The translations under genes were made by a program, and so were the position numbers. From positions 186,001 to 250,000 of the forward strand of contig JAGFNW010000003.1 of the NCBI GenBank assembly GCA_017592665.1: a stretch of 64,000 bases of DNA. Reading direction: 5' to 3'. Source of the stretch: Streptosporangiaceae bacterium NEAU-GS5 (GTDB lineage: Bacteria; Actinomycetota; Actinomycetes; Streptosporangiales; Streptosporangiaceae). How positions within the stretch are numbered: the stretch's first letter is position 1; the number at the start of each line of letters is the position of its first letter. The notes beneath the pieces were generated by a model. The model saw only the letters and a program-made list of their open reading frames with translations, made no database searches and had not been told where the DNA came from. Positions 34,372 to 43,592 of this stretch are shown in pieces.

Positions 34372-34769
34372 CTGGCAAAGTGACGTCGACGGGCGAGCTC
34401 AACTGGCTGCTCGACGATCTCATCAGCAGGGTCGGCGCCGTACGCCAGGCGGTGATCCTATCGACGGACGGCCTCGTGGTCGGCGCCTCACAAGGCCTGA
34501 CACGCGAGGACGCAGAACACCTTTCCGCTGTGGCGGCCGGTTTCCAAAGCCTGGCACGAGGGGCCGGACGGCATTTCGGCGGCGGTGAAGTACGCCAGAC
34601 GATCGTGGAGATGGAACACGCGTTCCTCTTCGTGACGGCGGCCGGGCAGGGCACCTGCCTCGCCGTGCTGGCGGCCTCCGACGCCGATGTCGGCCACATC
34701 GCGTACGAGATGGCCATGCTGGTCAAGCGAGTCGGTCAGCATATCTCGACGGCTCCTCGACGGATGTAG
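34368..34769 (+). CDS. cvnB: Roadblock/LC7 protein CvnB
   Basis: 133 aa. Roadblock/LC7 fold: LNWLLDDLISRVGAVRQAVI, STDGLVVGASQGL, AEHLSAVAAGFQSLARGAGR, FLFVTAAGQGTCLAVLA. In conservons this small protein is thought to act as a GTPase-activating partner of CvnD. ATG overlaps the cvnA stop (ATGA). Confidence 0.95.
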   Translation: MTGKVTSTGELNWLLDDLISRVGAVRQAVILSTDGLVVGASQGLTREDAEHLSAVAAGFQSLARGAGRHFGGGEVRQTIVEMEHAFLFVTAAGQGTCLAVLAASDADVGHIAYEMAMLVKRVGQHISTAPRRM

Positions 34770-34771
34770 AA

Positions 34772-35149
34772 GTGAGAAGAGACGGCCCTCAGTGGCTGGA
34801 TGACGAGGCCGGACCGATAGTCCGGCCATATGCGCTCACGATGGGACGCACTCGCTCATCCGGCGACGAATTCGACCTGATCGCCATGGTGACGGTGAAC
34901 CCGTCGAAGGCGGTGGACGAGAGCCTGCTAGGTCCGGAGCAGGTGCGGATCCTGGCGTTCGCCCGCCAGGGGGCCATCTCTGTAGCGGACATCGCTTCGG
35001 ACGTCGACCTGCCTCTCGGGGTGGTGCGCGTCCTGCTCGGGGATCTGCACGACCAAGGGCTGATCTCAGTACGACCTCCGGCCCAGGTGGCGCCGCTCCC
35101 CAGCGCGCGCATTCTCAAGGAAGTGATCAATGGCCTTCGCGCCCTCTGA
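34772..35149 (+). CDS. cvnC: DUF742 protein CvnC
   Basis: 125 aa from GTG 34772, two bases after cvnB. DUF742 pattern: IVRPYALTMGRTRS, FDLIAMV, EQVRILAFARQGAISVADIA then DVDLPLGVVRVLLGDLHDQG (winged-helix-like) and the conserved end ILKEVINGLRAL. The winged-helix core suggests DNA or protein binding; role in conservons is unresolved. Its end overlaps cvnD by 20 bp. Confidence 0.94.
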   Translation: MRRDGPQWLDDEAGPIVRPYALTMGRTRSSGDEFDLIAMVTVNPSKAVDESLLGPEQVRILAFARQGAISVADIASDVDLPLGVVRVLLGDLHDQGLISVRPPAQVAPLPSARILKEVINGLRAL

Positions 35150-35705
35150 CGAGCCGGTCGCACTCAAGATCCTCGTCGCCGGTGGTTTCGGTGTCGGTAA
35201 GACGACGCTTGTCGGCGCCATCAGTGAAATCCGCCCGCTTCGCACCGAAGAGATCCTGTCCGACCGCGGTGTCGGCGTGGACGACATCGACGGGGTGGAG
35301 GGCAAGACCACCACGACCGTCGCCATGGACTTCGGGCGGATCACCATCCGCGAAGGCCTCGTCGTATACCTGTTCGGAACGCCCGGACAGGAGCGGTTCT
35401 GGTTCATGTGGGACGAGCTGTCCTACGGCGCCCTCGGTGCGGTCGTGCTGGCCGACACCCGCCGGCTGACCGACTGCTTCCCGTCCATCGACTACTTCGA
35501 GCAGCGCGGCACGCCGTTCATCGTGGCCGTCAACTGCTTCGACGGGGCCGACCGGCACGAGCCTGACGACGTGCGGATCGCGCTCGACCTCGACCAGGAG
35601 GTCCCCGTGCTCCTCTGCGACGTGCGGCGGCGCGCGTCGGCCAAGGTGGTGCTGGTCACGCTGGTCGAGCACGCGCTCAAGACCCTGACGGCCAGCCAGC
35701 GTTAG
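35130..35705 (+). CDS. cvnD: Conservon GTPase CvnD
   Basis: 191 aa small Ras-like GTPase. Walker A VAGGFGVGKTTLVGAISE, switch region TTTVAMDFGRI, G3 motif LFGTPGQERFWFMWDEL, and a G4-like NCFDGAD (NKxD replaced). Completes the cvnABCD set on the plus strand. Its stop overlaps the stop of the convergent DUF742 gene by 4 bp. Confidence 0.95.
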   Translation: MAFAPSDEPVALKILVAGGFGVGKTTLVGAISEIRPLRTEEILSDRGVGVDDIDGVEGKTTTTVAMDFGRITIREGLVVYLFGTPGQERFWFMWDELSYGALGAVVLADTRRLTDCFPSIDYFEQRGTPFIVAVNCFDGADRHEPDDVRIALDLDQEVPVLLCDVRRRASAKVVLVTLVEHALKTLTASQR

Positions 35706-36052
35706 AGGGCCTGCAGCCCGCTGATCACTTCACGAAGGATGCCCTCGGACACGTTCGCGGTCCGGGGGCGTACTTTTATCAGCCGTTCTTCGACCAGGTC
35801 GCCGAGCAGGATGCGGACCACGCCGACCGGAAGGCCCGAGTCGGATGCCACGTCGACGACGGGCCGCGGCCCGAGCTCCACAAGTCCGAGCAGCCGCCGG
35901 TGCTCCCGGCTGAGGTTCGCGCGCGGCCCCGGCAGGGCGCCGGTCACCCCCACCACCGCCAGCAGGTCGAGTGTGGCCGCGACCCGCCCCCTGGTCAGCG
36001 CGTACGCCCGGACGACCGGCCCGTCGTCCTCCACGTAGCCGTCCGTGCTCAC
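35702..36052 (-). CDS. DUF742 protein (second CvnC-like)
   Basis: 116 aa. VVRAYALTRGRVAATLDLLA, LSREHRRLLGLVELGPRPVV, DVASDSGLPVGVVRILLGDLVEE and the C-terminal ILREVISGLQAL match DUF742. It follows the sensor gene with an ATGA overlap, making a two-gene sensor+DUF742 unit without roadblock or GTPase genes. It may share CvnB/CvnD from the adjacent full conservon (inference). Confidence 0.92.
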   Translation of the reverse strand: MSTDGYVEDDGPVVRAYALTRGRVAATLDLLAVVGVTGALPGPRANLSREHRRLLGLVELGPRPVVDVASDSGLPVGVVRILLGDLVEERLIKVRPRTANVSEGILREVISGLQAL

Positions 36053-37941
36053 CGTGTCACCTCCAGGCGGGCCTCTTCCTTGACGAGGAGGGCCGCCGGG
36101 AGCAGCACGATCGCGCTCACCCCCCCGAACGGTGAGCGGCGCAGTTCGACCTGGACGTGGTGGCGTGCCGCCAGCCGGCCGGCCACGACCAGGCCGAGGC
36201 GGTCGGTGTCGGCCGGGTTGAACTCGGGCGGCTCGGCCAGCCTGCGGTTGATCCGCTCGAGCTCGTCCGGCTTGAGGCCGAGGCCACGGTCCTCGACCTC
36301 GACCGCGAAGCCCCGCGCCACCAGGTCTCCGCGTACGGTGACCTCCGTGTGCGGCGGGGAGTAGACGGCGGCGTTCTCGACCAGCTCGGCGAACAGGTGG
36401 ATGAGGTCGGCGACGACCGTGCCCGGGACGGCGGAGTCCGACATCGGGTAGACCGTGACCCGGGTGTAGGCCTCCACCTCGGCGACCGCGGCGCGCAGCA
36501 CGTCCTCCAGATGGACCGGCTGGCGGTAGACGCGGCCGGCCGAGCCGCCGGACAGCACGATCAGGCCTTCGGCGTGGCGGCGCATGCGGGTGGTCAGGTG
36601 GTCGAGCCGGAACAGCTCGTCCAGGCGGATCGGGTCGTCGGTGTCGCGCTGCATCTCGTCGAGCATGCGCAGCTGCCGCTGGACCAGGCTCTGGCTGCGC
36701 CTGGCGAGGTTGCGCAGCGCGCCGCCGACGCTCTCCCGCAGCACGGCCTGCTCGACGGCGGCCTCGACGGCCGTCCGCTGCACACTGTCGAACGCGGCGG
36801 CGACGTCGCGGACCTCTTCGGTCGATCCGGCGGGTTCGATGGGCGGCGCCTCGGCCGCCACGTCGACCTGGTCGCCCTGCTTGAGGCGGGCGACGACGCG
36901 CGGGAGCCGTACGGTCGCGAGGTCCTGTGCGGCGTCACGCAGGGCGCCGAGCTCGCGGGACAGGCCGCGCGCGAGCCGTACGGTGAGCAGGACCGAGCCG
37001 ATGACGGCGAGCAGACCGATGAGGCCGGCGGCGCCGGCGCGGAGGAACGCGTTGATGGCCGTGGGCGCCGACTCCCGGTTGAGCGCGGCGGTCGAGCCGT
37101 CCTCGGCGACGTGCCAGGCGGACTGCAGCCGGTCGGAGACGGCACGCCAGCTGTCCTGTGAGACATTCTGCTGGGCGACGAGCTGCTCCTCCATCTGCTG
37201 GAAGCGGATGGCGTCCGGGCTGTGCAGCACGGCGAACAGCGGCGCGCGAAGGTTCGGCGCCATCTGGGCCAGGCCCTGGTCGATGAGGAAGATGCGGGTG
37301 TCGGCGAGCCGGGTGAAGGCGCGCCGCTCCAGCGGCGTGAACGGGCGGTGCGCCGCGAGCGCGGCCGCCCCCATCGACGCCTCCCGCGTGAAGGCGTCGC
37401 GGGCCTGGCCGACCAGGATGAACGCGTGCGCCTGCTGGTAGAGCGAGCTGTCGAGGGTGACGGTGACCCCGTCGGCCAGCTGGCAGAACAGGTCGGGAAG
37501 CCGTCCGAAGTCGTCGGAGAGCCGCACCAGGTCGGCCTGTCCCGCGTCGACCCGCTCACGGATGGAGCGCAGGTTGTTGGCGACGCTGATGACCTCGTCG
37601 TAGACCGGCCGCATGGCCTCGGGGACGTCGTCGCGGGTGGCCCCCTTGAGGAAGGTGTCCCGCTTGTCGTCGACGACGGTCCGCTGCTCGAGCAGCGCGC
37701 TCAGGTCGCCCGAGTCGCGGCTGCCGAGATACTGGCCGGACAGCATGTTCTCGCGCTGGAGCGCCACCACGTAGTCGTTGCCCGGGGTGCCGGTGTGCTT
37801 GGTGAAGGCGTCTGCGGTGACCCACTTGAGGGCGTCTCCGACCGTGACCGCGGTCAGGAAGACCCATAACCCCACAAGGGACACAATGGGCAAAACCAGC
37901 AAAATCGCTACTTTGAACCGAATTGTTCTGCTGGCTGCCAT
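36049..37941 (-). CDS. CvnA-like nitrate-sensor-type kinase
   Basis: About 630 aa from ATG 37941 (GAGGTG six bases upstream); an upstream in-frame ATG at 37965 adds eight residues. TM1 FKVAILLVLPIVSLVGLWVF, extracytoplasmic helical sensor, TM2 about residue 300 (GAAGLIGLLAVIGSVLLTV), HAMP-like linker and GHKL ATPase (FAELVENAAVYSPP, VEDRGLGLKPDEL, DTDRLGLVVAGRLAARHHV). Ends directly after the ATPase domain, lacking the long C-terminal tail of the neighbouring cvnA. Very similar in layout to the gene at 38377-40296, implying tandem duplication. Confidence 0.9.
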   Translation of the reverse strand: MAASRTIRFKVAILLVLPIVSLVGLWVFLTAVTVGDALKWVTADAFTKHTGTPGNDYVVALQRENMLSGQYLGSRDSGDLSALLEQRTVVDDKRDTFLKGATRDDVPEAMRPVYDEVISVANNLRSIRERVDAGQADLVRLSDDFGRLPDLFCQLADGVTVTLDSSLYQQAHAFILVGQARDAFTREASMGAAALAAHRPFTPLERRAFTRLADTRIFLIDQGLAQMAPNLRAPLFAVLHSPDAIRFQQMEEQLVAQQNVSQDSWRAVSDRLQSAWHVAEDGSTAALNRESAPTAINAFLRAGAAGLIGLLAVIGSVLLTVRLARGLSRELGALRDAAQDLATVRLPRVVARLKQGDQVDVAAEAPPIEPAGSTEEVRDVAAAFDSVQRTAVEAAVEQAVLRESVGGALRNLARRSQSLVQRQLRMLDEMQRDTDDPIRLDELFRLDHLTTRMRRHAEGLIVLSGGSAGRVYRQPVHLEDVLRAAVAEVEAYTRVTVYPMSDSAVPGTVVADLIHLFAELVENAAVYSPPHTEVTVRGDLVARGFAVEVEDRGLGLKPDELERINRRLAEPPEFNPADTDRLGLVVAGRLAARHHVQVELRRSPFGGVSAIVLLPAALLVKEEARLEVTR

Positions 37942-38038
37942 GGCGCGCACCTCACCGACGTTCAAAGGTGTGCGTGATGCTAGCAGTTAACGTGTGGTCA
38001 GTTGGTGGCAATATGTAGCGTTTTGAGCACGGTGATAC

Positions 38039-38380
38039 TCAGAGGGCCCGAAGGCCATTGATCACTTCGCGGAGCAGGCCCTCCGTCACCCCGCGCATGG
38101 ACGGCCTGATCTCGATCATCTGGTGTTCGACCAGGTCGCTGATGAGCACCCGGACCACGCCGATCGGCAGGTTGGAGTCCGAGGCCACGTCCGCGAGGGG
38201 CCGGGCCACACCGGCGAGCGCGAGTAACCGCCGGTGCTCCAGCGACAGGTTGACGCGGTGCGACGGCTCGATCCCGGTCGCCGCGACGATCGCGGTCAGG
38301 TCGATCTCCCCGGCGACCCGGCCGCGCGTCAGGGCGTAGGAGCGGACGACCGGCTCCTCATCCTCCTCGTCCTCGGTCAT
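38039..38380 (-). CDS. DUF742 protein (third CvnC-like)
   Basis: 113 aa from ATG 38380, overlapping the sensor gene stop by 4 bp. VVRSYALTRGRVAGEIDLTA, LSLEHRRLLALAGVARPLAD, VASDSNLPIGVVRVLISDLV and the ending LLREVINGLRAL. The acidic start (TEDEEDEEP) differs from its two paralogues. Pairs with the sensor gene upstream. Confidence 0.92.
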   Translation of the reverse strand: MTEDEEDEEPVVRSYALTRGRVAGEIDLTAIVAATGIEPSHRVNLSLEHRRLLALAGVARPLADVASDSNLPIGVVRVLISDLVEHQMIEIRPSMRGVTEGLLREVINGLRAL

Positions 38381-40296
38381 CGCGCCACCTCGAGCGCGGG
38401 CGCCCCGACGAGCAGGGCCGACGGCAGCAGGACGATGGCGGTCGCGCCGCCGAACGGCGAGCGGCGCAGCTCGATGTGGACCCCGTGCCTGGCCGCCAGC
38501 CGGCCGGCCACGACCAGGCCGAGCCGGTCGGTGTCGGCCGGGTTGAACTCGGGCGGGCTGGCCAGACGCCGGTTGACTCGTTCCATCTCCTCGCGGGACA
38601 GACCGAGGCCGCGGTCTTCGACCTCGACCGCGAAGCCCCGGGCCACGATCTCGCCGCGGACGGAGACCTCGGTCTTCGGCGGGGAGTAGACGGCGGCGTT
38701 CTCCACCAGCTCGGCGAACAGGTGGATGAGGTCGGCCACGACCGTGCCCAGCACGGACACGTCCGGCATGGGATAGACGATGACGCGCGTGTAGTCCTCC
38801 ACCTCGGCCACCGCGGCCTGCAGCACGTCCTCGAGCGCGACGGGACGGCGCCACGTGCGCCCGGGCGAACCGCCGGACAGCACGATCAGGCCCTCGGCGT
38901 GACGGCGCATGCGGGTGGTCAGGTGGTCGAGCCGGAACAGCTCCTCGAGCCGGGTGGGGTCGTCGGTGCCGCGCTGCATCTCGTCGAGCATGCGCAACTG
39001 CCGCTGGACCAGGCTCTGGCTGCGTCTCGCGAGGTTGCGCAGCGCGCCGCCGACGCTCTCCCGCAGCACGGCCTGCTCCACGGCGGCCTCGACGGCCGTG
39101 TGCTGGACGCTGTTGAAGGCGAGCGCGAGGTCTCTCACCTCTTCCGTGCCCGCCATCGGCTGCAGCGGCGGCGCCTCGGCCGCCACGTCGACCTGTTCGC
39201 CCTGCTTCAGGCGGGCCATCAGGCGCGGCAGCCGTACGCTCGCCAGATCCTGGGCCGTGGCACGCAGCGCGCCGAGATCGCGGGTCAGGCTGCGGCCCGT
39301 GCGGATGGAGATGAACACCGAAAGCGCGACGGCGATCAACCCGAGGAGACCGGCGAGGCCGGCGCGGAGGAAGGTGGCCACCGCGGACGGCGCGGCCCGG
39401 TCGTTGATCGTCTTGTTGACCGCGTCGAGCGTGCCGCGGAAGTTGGTGACGGCCTGGTCGCTCACCGCGCGCCACGCCTTGAGCGTCATGTCGGCGTGCA
39501 CCTGGCCGACCATGATGCGGGTCTCGTAGACCTGGAAGTCGCCGTACGGCGTGGAGGTCTCGAACTTCTGGAACGGCGCCCGGAGGTCGGGGTCGAGCTG
39601 GGCCAGGCCCCGATCGAACAGGAAGCGGCGCGTGGTGGCGAGCTTCCAGAAGGTCTGCAGCTCGGCGGGGGTGAAGTCGCGGTTGACGGCCCGTACGCCG
39701 GCGGCCAGGGCGCGTTCGCGGGTCAGATAGTCCTCGGACAGGGCGATGAGCGTGAGGCTCTGAGACTGGGTGTTCAGGGACTGGTCGCTGAGGGTCAGCG
39801 TGCTCGTGAGCGCCTGCTCGGCGTCGGCGAACTCGCTGATCTGCTCGTTCAGGCGGACCAGGTCGATCAGGCCGGTCTCGATGCTGTCGTCGGCGTCGGC
39901 GCGCGCGTCGTCGAGGTCGGTCAGGGTGGCCATCATCTCGTCGTACTTGGCCTTGGCGACCGGGGTCAGCGCGTCCTGCGCGGCGGAGGTCGAGGAGAGC
40001 TCCTTCAACCGGTCGCGGGCGTTGTCGACGTCACCGCGCTGCCGGGCGAGCACGGCCTTGGAGGACTCCGACCGGAGGGCCATCGCCTCGGCGGTCAGCA
40101 CGTGCTCCTGCTGCAGGGCGTCGGTGAGCTGGTCGGCCGGCTTGATGATCGCGTCATACCTGGTGGTGACGTCGAGCAGATCGAACGACTCAGAGGTGGT
40201 CTCGGCGGCGGCGAACACCCATAACGCCACCAGCGTGATCAGTGGAATCACAAGCAGCGTAAGAATCTTGTACCTAATCGATCTGCTGCCCGCCAT
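38377..40296 (-). CDS. CvnA-like nitrate-sensor-type kinase
   Basis: About 639 aa from ATG 40296 (TTAGGGAG upstream); ATG 40338 is an unlikely longer start. TM1 YKILTLLVIPLITLVALWVF, sensor region of about 270 residues, TM2 (LAGLLGLIAVALSVFISI), HAMP-like segment, then GHKL region with FAELVENAAVYSPP, VEDRGLGLSREEM and DTDRLGLVVAGRLAARHGV. The ATPase half is almost the same as that of the gene at 36049-37941, while the sensor halves have diverged, as expected if the duplicates now detect different signals. Forms a half-conservon with the following DUF742 gene. Confidence 0.9.
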   Translation of the reverse strand: MAGSRSIRYKILTLLVIPLITLVALWVFAAAETTSESFDLLDVTTRYDAIIKPADQLTDALQQEHVLTAEAMALRSESSKAVLARQRGDVDNARDRLKELSSTSAAQDALTPVAKAKYDEMMATLTDLDDARADADDSIETGLIDLVRLNEQISEFADAEQALTSTLTLSDQSLNTQSQSLTLIALSEDYLTRERALAAGVRAVNRDFTPAELQTFWKLATTRRFLFDRGLAQLDPDLRAPFQKFETSTPYGDFQVYETRIMVGQVHADMTLKAWRAVSDQAVTNFRGTLDAVNKTINDRAAPSAVATFLRAGLAGLLGLIAVALSVFISIRTGRSLTRDLGALRATAQDLASVRLPRLMARLKQGEQVDVAAEAPPLQPMAGTEEVRDLALAFNSVQHTAVEAAVEQAVLRESVGGALRNLARRSQSLVQRQLRMLDEMQRGTDDPTRLEELFRLDHLTTRMRRHAEGLIVLSGGSPGRTWRRPVALEDVLQAAVAEVEDYTRVIVYPMPDVSVLGTVVADLIHLFAELVENAAVYSPPKTEVSVRGEIVARGFAVEVEDRGLGLSREEMERVNRRLASPPEFNPADTDRLGLVVAGRLAARHGVHIELRRSPFGGATAIVLLPSALLVGAPALEVAR

Positions 40297-40364
40297 GGCG
40301 CTCCCTAACCGACGATGCGGCGAGAGCGTAACAGGCACTTGGTCGGATATCCGAGGAAGTTTTC

Positions 40365-40946
40365 CTATTGTTGCCGAAAACTAACTATGCGGCTTATGTG
40401 ACCGTGTGGGGCGAGAGTGAGTCTCACCAGCTGGACAGCGATGACGGCCAGCGCGGCGCCCTCGACCACGAACAAGGCCCGCTCGACAAGGTCGATCATA
40501 ACTCCATGGCCGGGCAGCGCGACGTACGTCAAGATCGCGATTCCGACCCCACCGGCCAGGCTCAGCCACTCGACCGGGCGGGCCACGACCTTCCAGCGCG
40601 CGTCCGCCGTGAAGCGGCCCACGAGCAGGCCCGTCGCCACCGGCAGGCACACGTACGCCACCAGGGGGAAGACGAGCATGGCCACGCCGCCGAGGGCCAG
40701 CAGCCGCTCGGGCCAGCCCGCGATCGGCGCCTTGGTCAGCCACAGCCCACCGAGCAACGCGAGCGCGGCCACGCCGAGCATGGCCGGCTGGCCCATGACC
40801 AGCGCCACGAGCAGCCCGGCACTTGCGACTAAGGGGAGGAACCGCTTCATACATCGCAGCATGGCCGCCGCCAGCCCCAGACGGTATCCGGCGCGCCCCT
40901 GAGTTCCCCCGGAGGACAACCTCAGGGTCGCTCCGGGAGAACTCAT
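40365..40946 (-). CDS. Small polytopic membrane protein
   Basis: Up to 193 aa. The ATG at 40946 overlaps the xylB stop (TAATG), suggesting coupled translation; ATGs at 40862 and 40850 (MKRFLPLVASAGLL) are plausible shorter starts. About five hydrophobic segments: FLPLVASAGLLVALVMG, AMLGVAALALLGGLW, LLALGGVAMLVFPLVAYVCL, LSLAGGVGIAILTYVAL and LFVVEGAALAVIAVQLV. No family recognised and no transport motif. Its position at the end of the xyl operon does not define a role. Confidence 0.65.
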   Translation of the reverse strand: MSSPGATLRLSSGGTQGRAGYRLGLAAAMLRCMKRFLPLVASAGLLVALVMGQPAMLGVAALALLGGLWLTKAPIAGWPERLLALGGVAMLVFPLVAYVCLPVATGLLVGRFTADARWKVVARPVEWLSLAGGVGIAILTYVALPGHGVMIDLVERALFVVEGAALAVIAVQLVRLTLAPHGHISRIVSFRQQ

Positions 40947-42313
40947 TACCCTGCCGCCTGACCTGCGGCTTCGTGATAGCGGTCGCGCAGGCCTGGGGTG
41001 GGGTCGCCCTCGTACGCGGCGACCTCGCCGAGGCTCCAGGCCGGAGGTTCGGGGCTCTGCGCGAGAAGCCACGCCGCCTGCCGGGCCGCGCCGTCGGCCA
41101 CGTACTCACCGGGCGGCGGCACCAGCACCTGGCAGCCGAAGACGCTCGGCGCGATCCGCCGCACCGCCTCGGACCGGGCGCCGCCACCGATCAGCAGCAC
41201 CCGCTCCGGGGTCAGCCGGAGCGCGTCAAGCGCGTCGGCGAGCCCGCACAGCATGCCCTCGACCGCGGCCCTGGCGAAGTGCCCCGGAGTCGCGTTGACC
41301 AGGCGCAGGCCGTGCACCGACCCCGTGGCGTCGGGCAGGTTGGGGGTGCGCTCCCCCTCGAGGTACGGCACAAGCACCAGCCCGTCGGCGCCCGGAGGCG
41401 CCTGCAGGGCGAGGTCGCTCAACTCCCCCACCGACACGCCGACGATGCGCGCCGCCGCGTCGAGCACGCGCGCCGCGTTGAGCGTGCAGACAAGAGGAAG
41501 GAAACGGCCCGTCGCGTCCGCGAACCCGGCGACCAGCCCGGTGGCGTCGCCGGACGGACGGTCGGCGACCGCGAAGGCAACCCCGGACGTGCCGATGGAT
41601 ACGACGATGTCGCCCGGCCCGGCGCCGACGCCGAGCGAGGCCGCCATGTTGTCGCCGGTGCCCGGAGCGAGCCTGCCTCCCGCGCTTTCGGTCGGCTGGA
41701 GAACCTTGGGCACGTGCGGCACGTGCCCGAGCGCGAGCTCCAGCAGGTCGGGGCGGTAGGCGTTGGTGAACGGCGACCAGTAGCCGGTGCCGGACGCGTC
41801 ACCGCGGTCGGTGGCCAGCGCGTCGAGACCGGTGGCGCCGGACAGCTTCCACGTCAACCAGTCGTGCGGCAGGCACACCGCGGCGACGCGGGCGGCGTTG
41901 TCCGGCTCGTGCCGGGCCAGCCAGCGCAGCTTGGTGACCGTGAAACTGGCGACGGGGACGCTCCCGACGGCCTCGGCCCACTTCTCCGGGCCGCCGAGCT
42001 CGGCGATGAGGTCCTGCGCCGCACCGGCCGAGCGGGTGTCGTTCCAGAGCAGCGCCGGCCGTACGACATTTCCGGACTCGTCCAGACAGACCATGCCGTG
42101 CTGCTGCGCGCCCACGCTGATCGCGTCGACGTCGCCGAGGCCACCCGCGCTTTCGAGCGCCTGCTGGAGCGCCGACCACCAGGCGTCCGGGTGGACCTCG
42201 GTGCCGTCCGGGTGGGCGGCGCGCCCCTCTCTTACGAGCGCGCCGGTGCCGGCGTCCCGGATGACGACCTTGCAGCTCTGGGTCGACGAGTCGATCCCCG
42301 CCACCAAGCTCAT
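40946..42313 (-). CDS. xylB: Xylulokinase
   Basis: 455 aa FGGY-family sugar kinase, phosphorylating D-xylulose to xylulose 5-phosphate in the cytosol. N-terminal ATPase-fold [25 protein letters not shown] (substrate-binding QQHG typical of XylB), [18 protein letters not shown], and C-terminal [15 protein letters not shown] plus [15 protein letters not shown]. Overlaps xylA by 4 bp in an operon; xylose enters the pentose-phosphate pathway through the pair. Confidence 0.96.
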   Translation of the reverse strand: MSLVAGIDSSTQSCKVVIRDAGTGALVREGRAAHPDGTEVHPDAWWSALQQALESAGGLGDVDAISVGAQQHGMVCLDESGNVVRPALLWNDTRSAGAAQDLIAELGGPEKWAEAVGSVPVASFTVTKLRWLARHEPDNAARVAAVCLPHDWLTWKLSGATGLDALATDRGDASGTGYWSPFTNAYRPDLLELALGHVPHVPKVLQPTESAGGRLAPGTGDNMAASLGVGAGPGDIVVSIGTSGVAFAVADRPSGDATGLVAGFADATGRFLPLVCTLNAARVLDAAARIVGVSVGELSDLALQAPPGADGLVLVPYLEGERTPNLPDATGSVHGLRLVNATPGHFARAAVEGMLCGLADALDALRLTPERVLLIGGGARSEAVRRIAPSVFGCQVLVPPPGEYVADGAARQAAWLLAQSPEPPAWSLGEVAAYEGDPTPGLRDRYHEAAGQAAG

Positions 42314-43455
42314 CCGCGCACGCCCAGCAAGTGCTCGAGCGCGAGCTGGTTGAGCCTGCTGTAGTGGAAGCCGCGGGCGCCGGCCGCCTCCACGTCGAAG
42401 TCGTCCTTCTGCAGGTCGGCGACGGTCTCACCGGCGGCGAGCGTCGGCTCGGTCAGCTCGCCGACGCGGCTGGCCGCCAGGGCCTCCTGGACCTCGGGGT
42501 CGGCGCGGAAGGCGGCCGACTTGGCCTTGAGAATGAGGTACGTCCGCATGTTGGCGGCGGCGGAGACCCAGACGTCCTCGGGGTCCTCGGTGCGCAGCGG
42601 CTTGTAGTCGAAGTGCCGCGGGCCCTCGTAGCCGCCGTTCTCCAGCAGGTCGACCAGGAAGAACGCGCTCTTCACGTCGCCGTGGCCGAAAATCAGGTCC
42701 TGGTCGTACTTCGGGCCGTGCTGGCCGTTGAGGTCGATGTGGAACAGCTTGCCGTGCCAGAGCGCCTGCGAGATACCGTGGACGAAGTTCAGGCCCGCCA
42801 TCTGCTCGTGGCCGACCTCCGGGTTGAGGCCCACGCGCTCGGAGTGCGCCAGCTCGTTGATGAAGGCGAGCGCGTGCCCGACCGTGGGCAGAAGGATGTC
42901 GCCGCGCGGCTCGTTAGGCTTGGGCTCGAGCGCGAAGCGGATGTCGTAGCCCTGGTCGATGACATATTGGCAGAGCAGGTCGAGACCTTCCTTGTAGCGG
43001 TCGAGCGCGGCCCGCACGTCCTTTGCGGCGTCCGACTCGGCGCCCTCGCGCCCACCCCAGCACACGTAGGTGGTGGCGCCCAGCTCGGCGGCCAGGTCGA
43101 GGTTGCGGATGACCTTGCGCAGCGCGTAGCGCCGGATGTCGCGGTCGTTGCTGGTGAACGCGCCGTCCTTGAACACCGGGTGGGTGAACAGGTTGGTGGT
43201 GGCCATGGGCACCTTGAGCCCGGTCTCGGCGAGCGCCTTCTTGAAGTTGTCGATGGCCGCGGCCCGGTCCGGCTCGACGGCGAGCAGGTCGTCGTCGTGG
43301 AAGGTCACGCCGTACGCACCGAGCTCGGCGAGACGGTGAACGGACTCCGCGGGGTCCAGCGGCGGGCGGGTCGCGTCCCCGAACGGGTCGCGTGCCTGCC
43401 AGCCGACGGTCCACAGGCCGAAGGTGAACTTGTCCTGCGGTGTCGGAGTGAACAT
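42310..43455 (-). CDS. xylA: Xylose isomerase
   Basis: 381 aa class I xylose isomerase converting D-xylose to D-xylulose. Catalytic region VTFHDDDL (H and D of the base pair), [25 protein letters not shown] (metal-binding Glu and the conserved Lys), GHEQM and [20 protein letters not shown] (metal ligands). Strong SD AGGAGG before the ATG. First gene of the xylAB operon with a palindromic operator 17 bp upstream of the start. Confidence 0.97.
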   Translation of the reverse strand: MFTPTPQDKFTFGLWTVGWQARDPFGDATRPPLDPAESVHRLAELGAYGVTFHDDDLLAVEPDRAAAIDNFKKALAETGLKVPMATTNLFTHPVFKDGAFTSNDRDIRRYALRKVIRNLDLAAELGATTYVCWGGREGAESDAAKDVRAALDRYKEGLDLLCQYVIDQGYDIRFALEPKPNEPRGDILLPTVGHALAFINELAHSERVGLNPEVGHEQMAGLNFVHGISQALWHGKLFHIDLNGQHGPKYDQDLIFGHGDVKSAFFLVDLLENGGYEGPRHFDYKPLRTEDPEDVWVSAAANMRTYLILKAKSAAFRADPEVQEALAASRVGELTEPTLAAGETVADLQKDDFDVEAAGARGFHYSRLNQLALEHLLGVRG

Positions 43456-43471
43456 CCGGGCGCCTCCTGAA

Positions 43472-43492
43472 TTAGTCTACGATATGGACTAA
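43472..43492. promoter_or_regulatory. Probable XylR operator
   Basis: Perfect inverted repeat TTAGTC (43472-43477) and GACTAA (43487-43492) with a 9-nt spacer. The TTAGT...ACTAA form resembles known XylR operators of ROK regulators. On the minus strand it overlaps a candidate xylA promoter (TTGAAT near 43496-43501 and TAGACT near the inner arm, 16 bp apart). The neighbouring ROK gene is the obvious regulator. Confidence 0.75.
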
Positions 43493-43592
43493 ATAATTCA
43501 ACGACGTCGGCGAGTGGTCAAGTAGGCCACGGTTAATATCGTGCAGATCGGATGAACGCGCAGGTCGAGACCGGCCCGCAGGGGGAGGTGGC

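Noticed and set aside
38476-40224. 582-aa plus-strand frame over the third sensor gene
   Set aside because: Antisense shadow of a well-supported CvnA-like gene.
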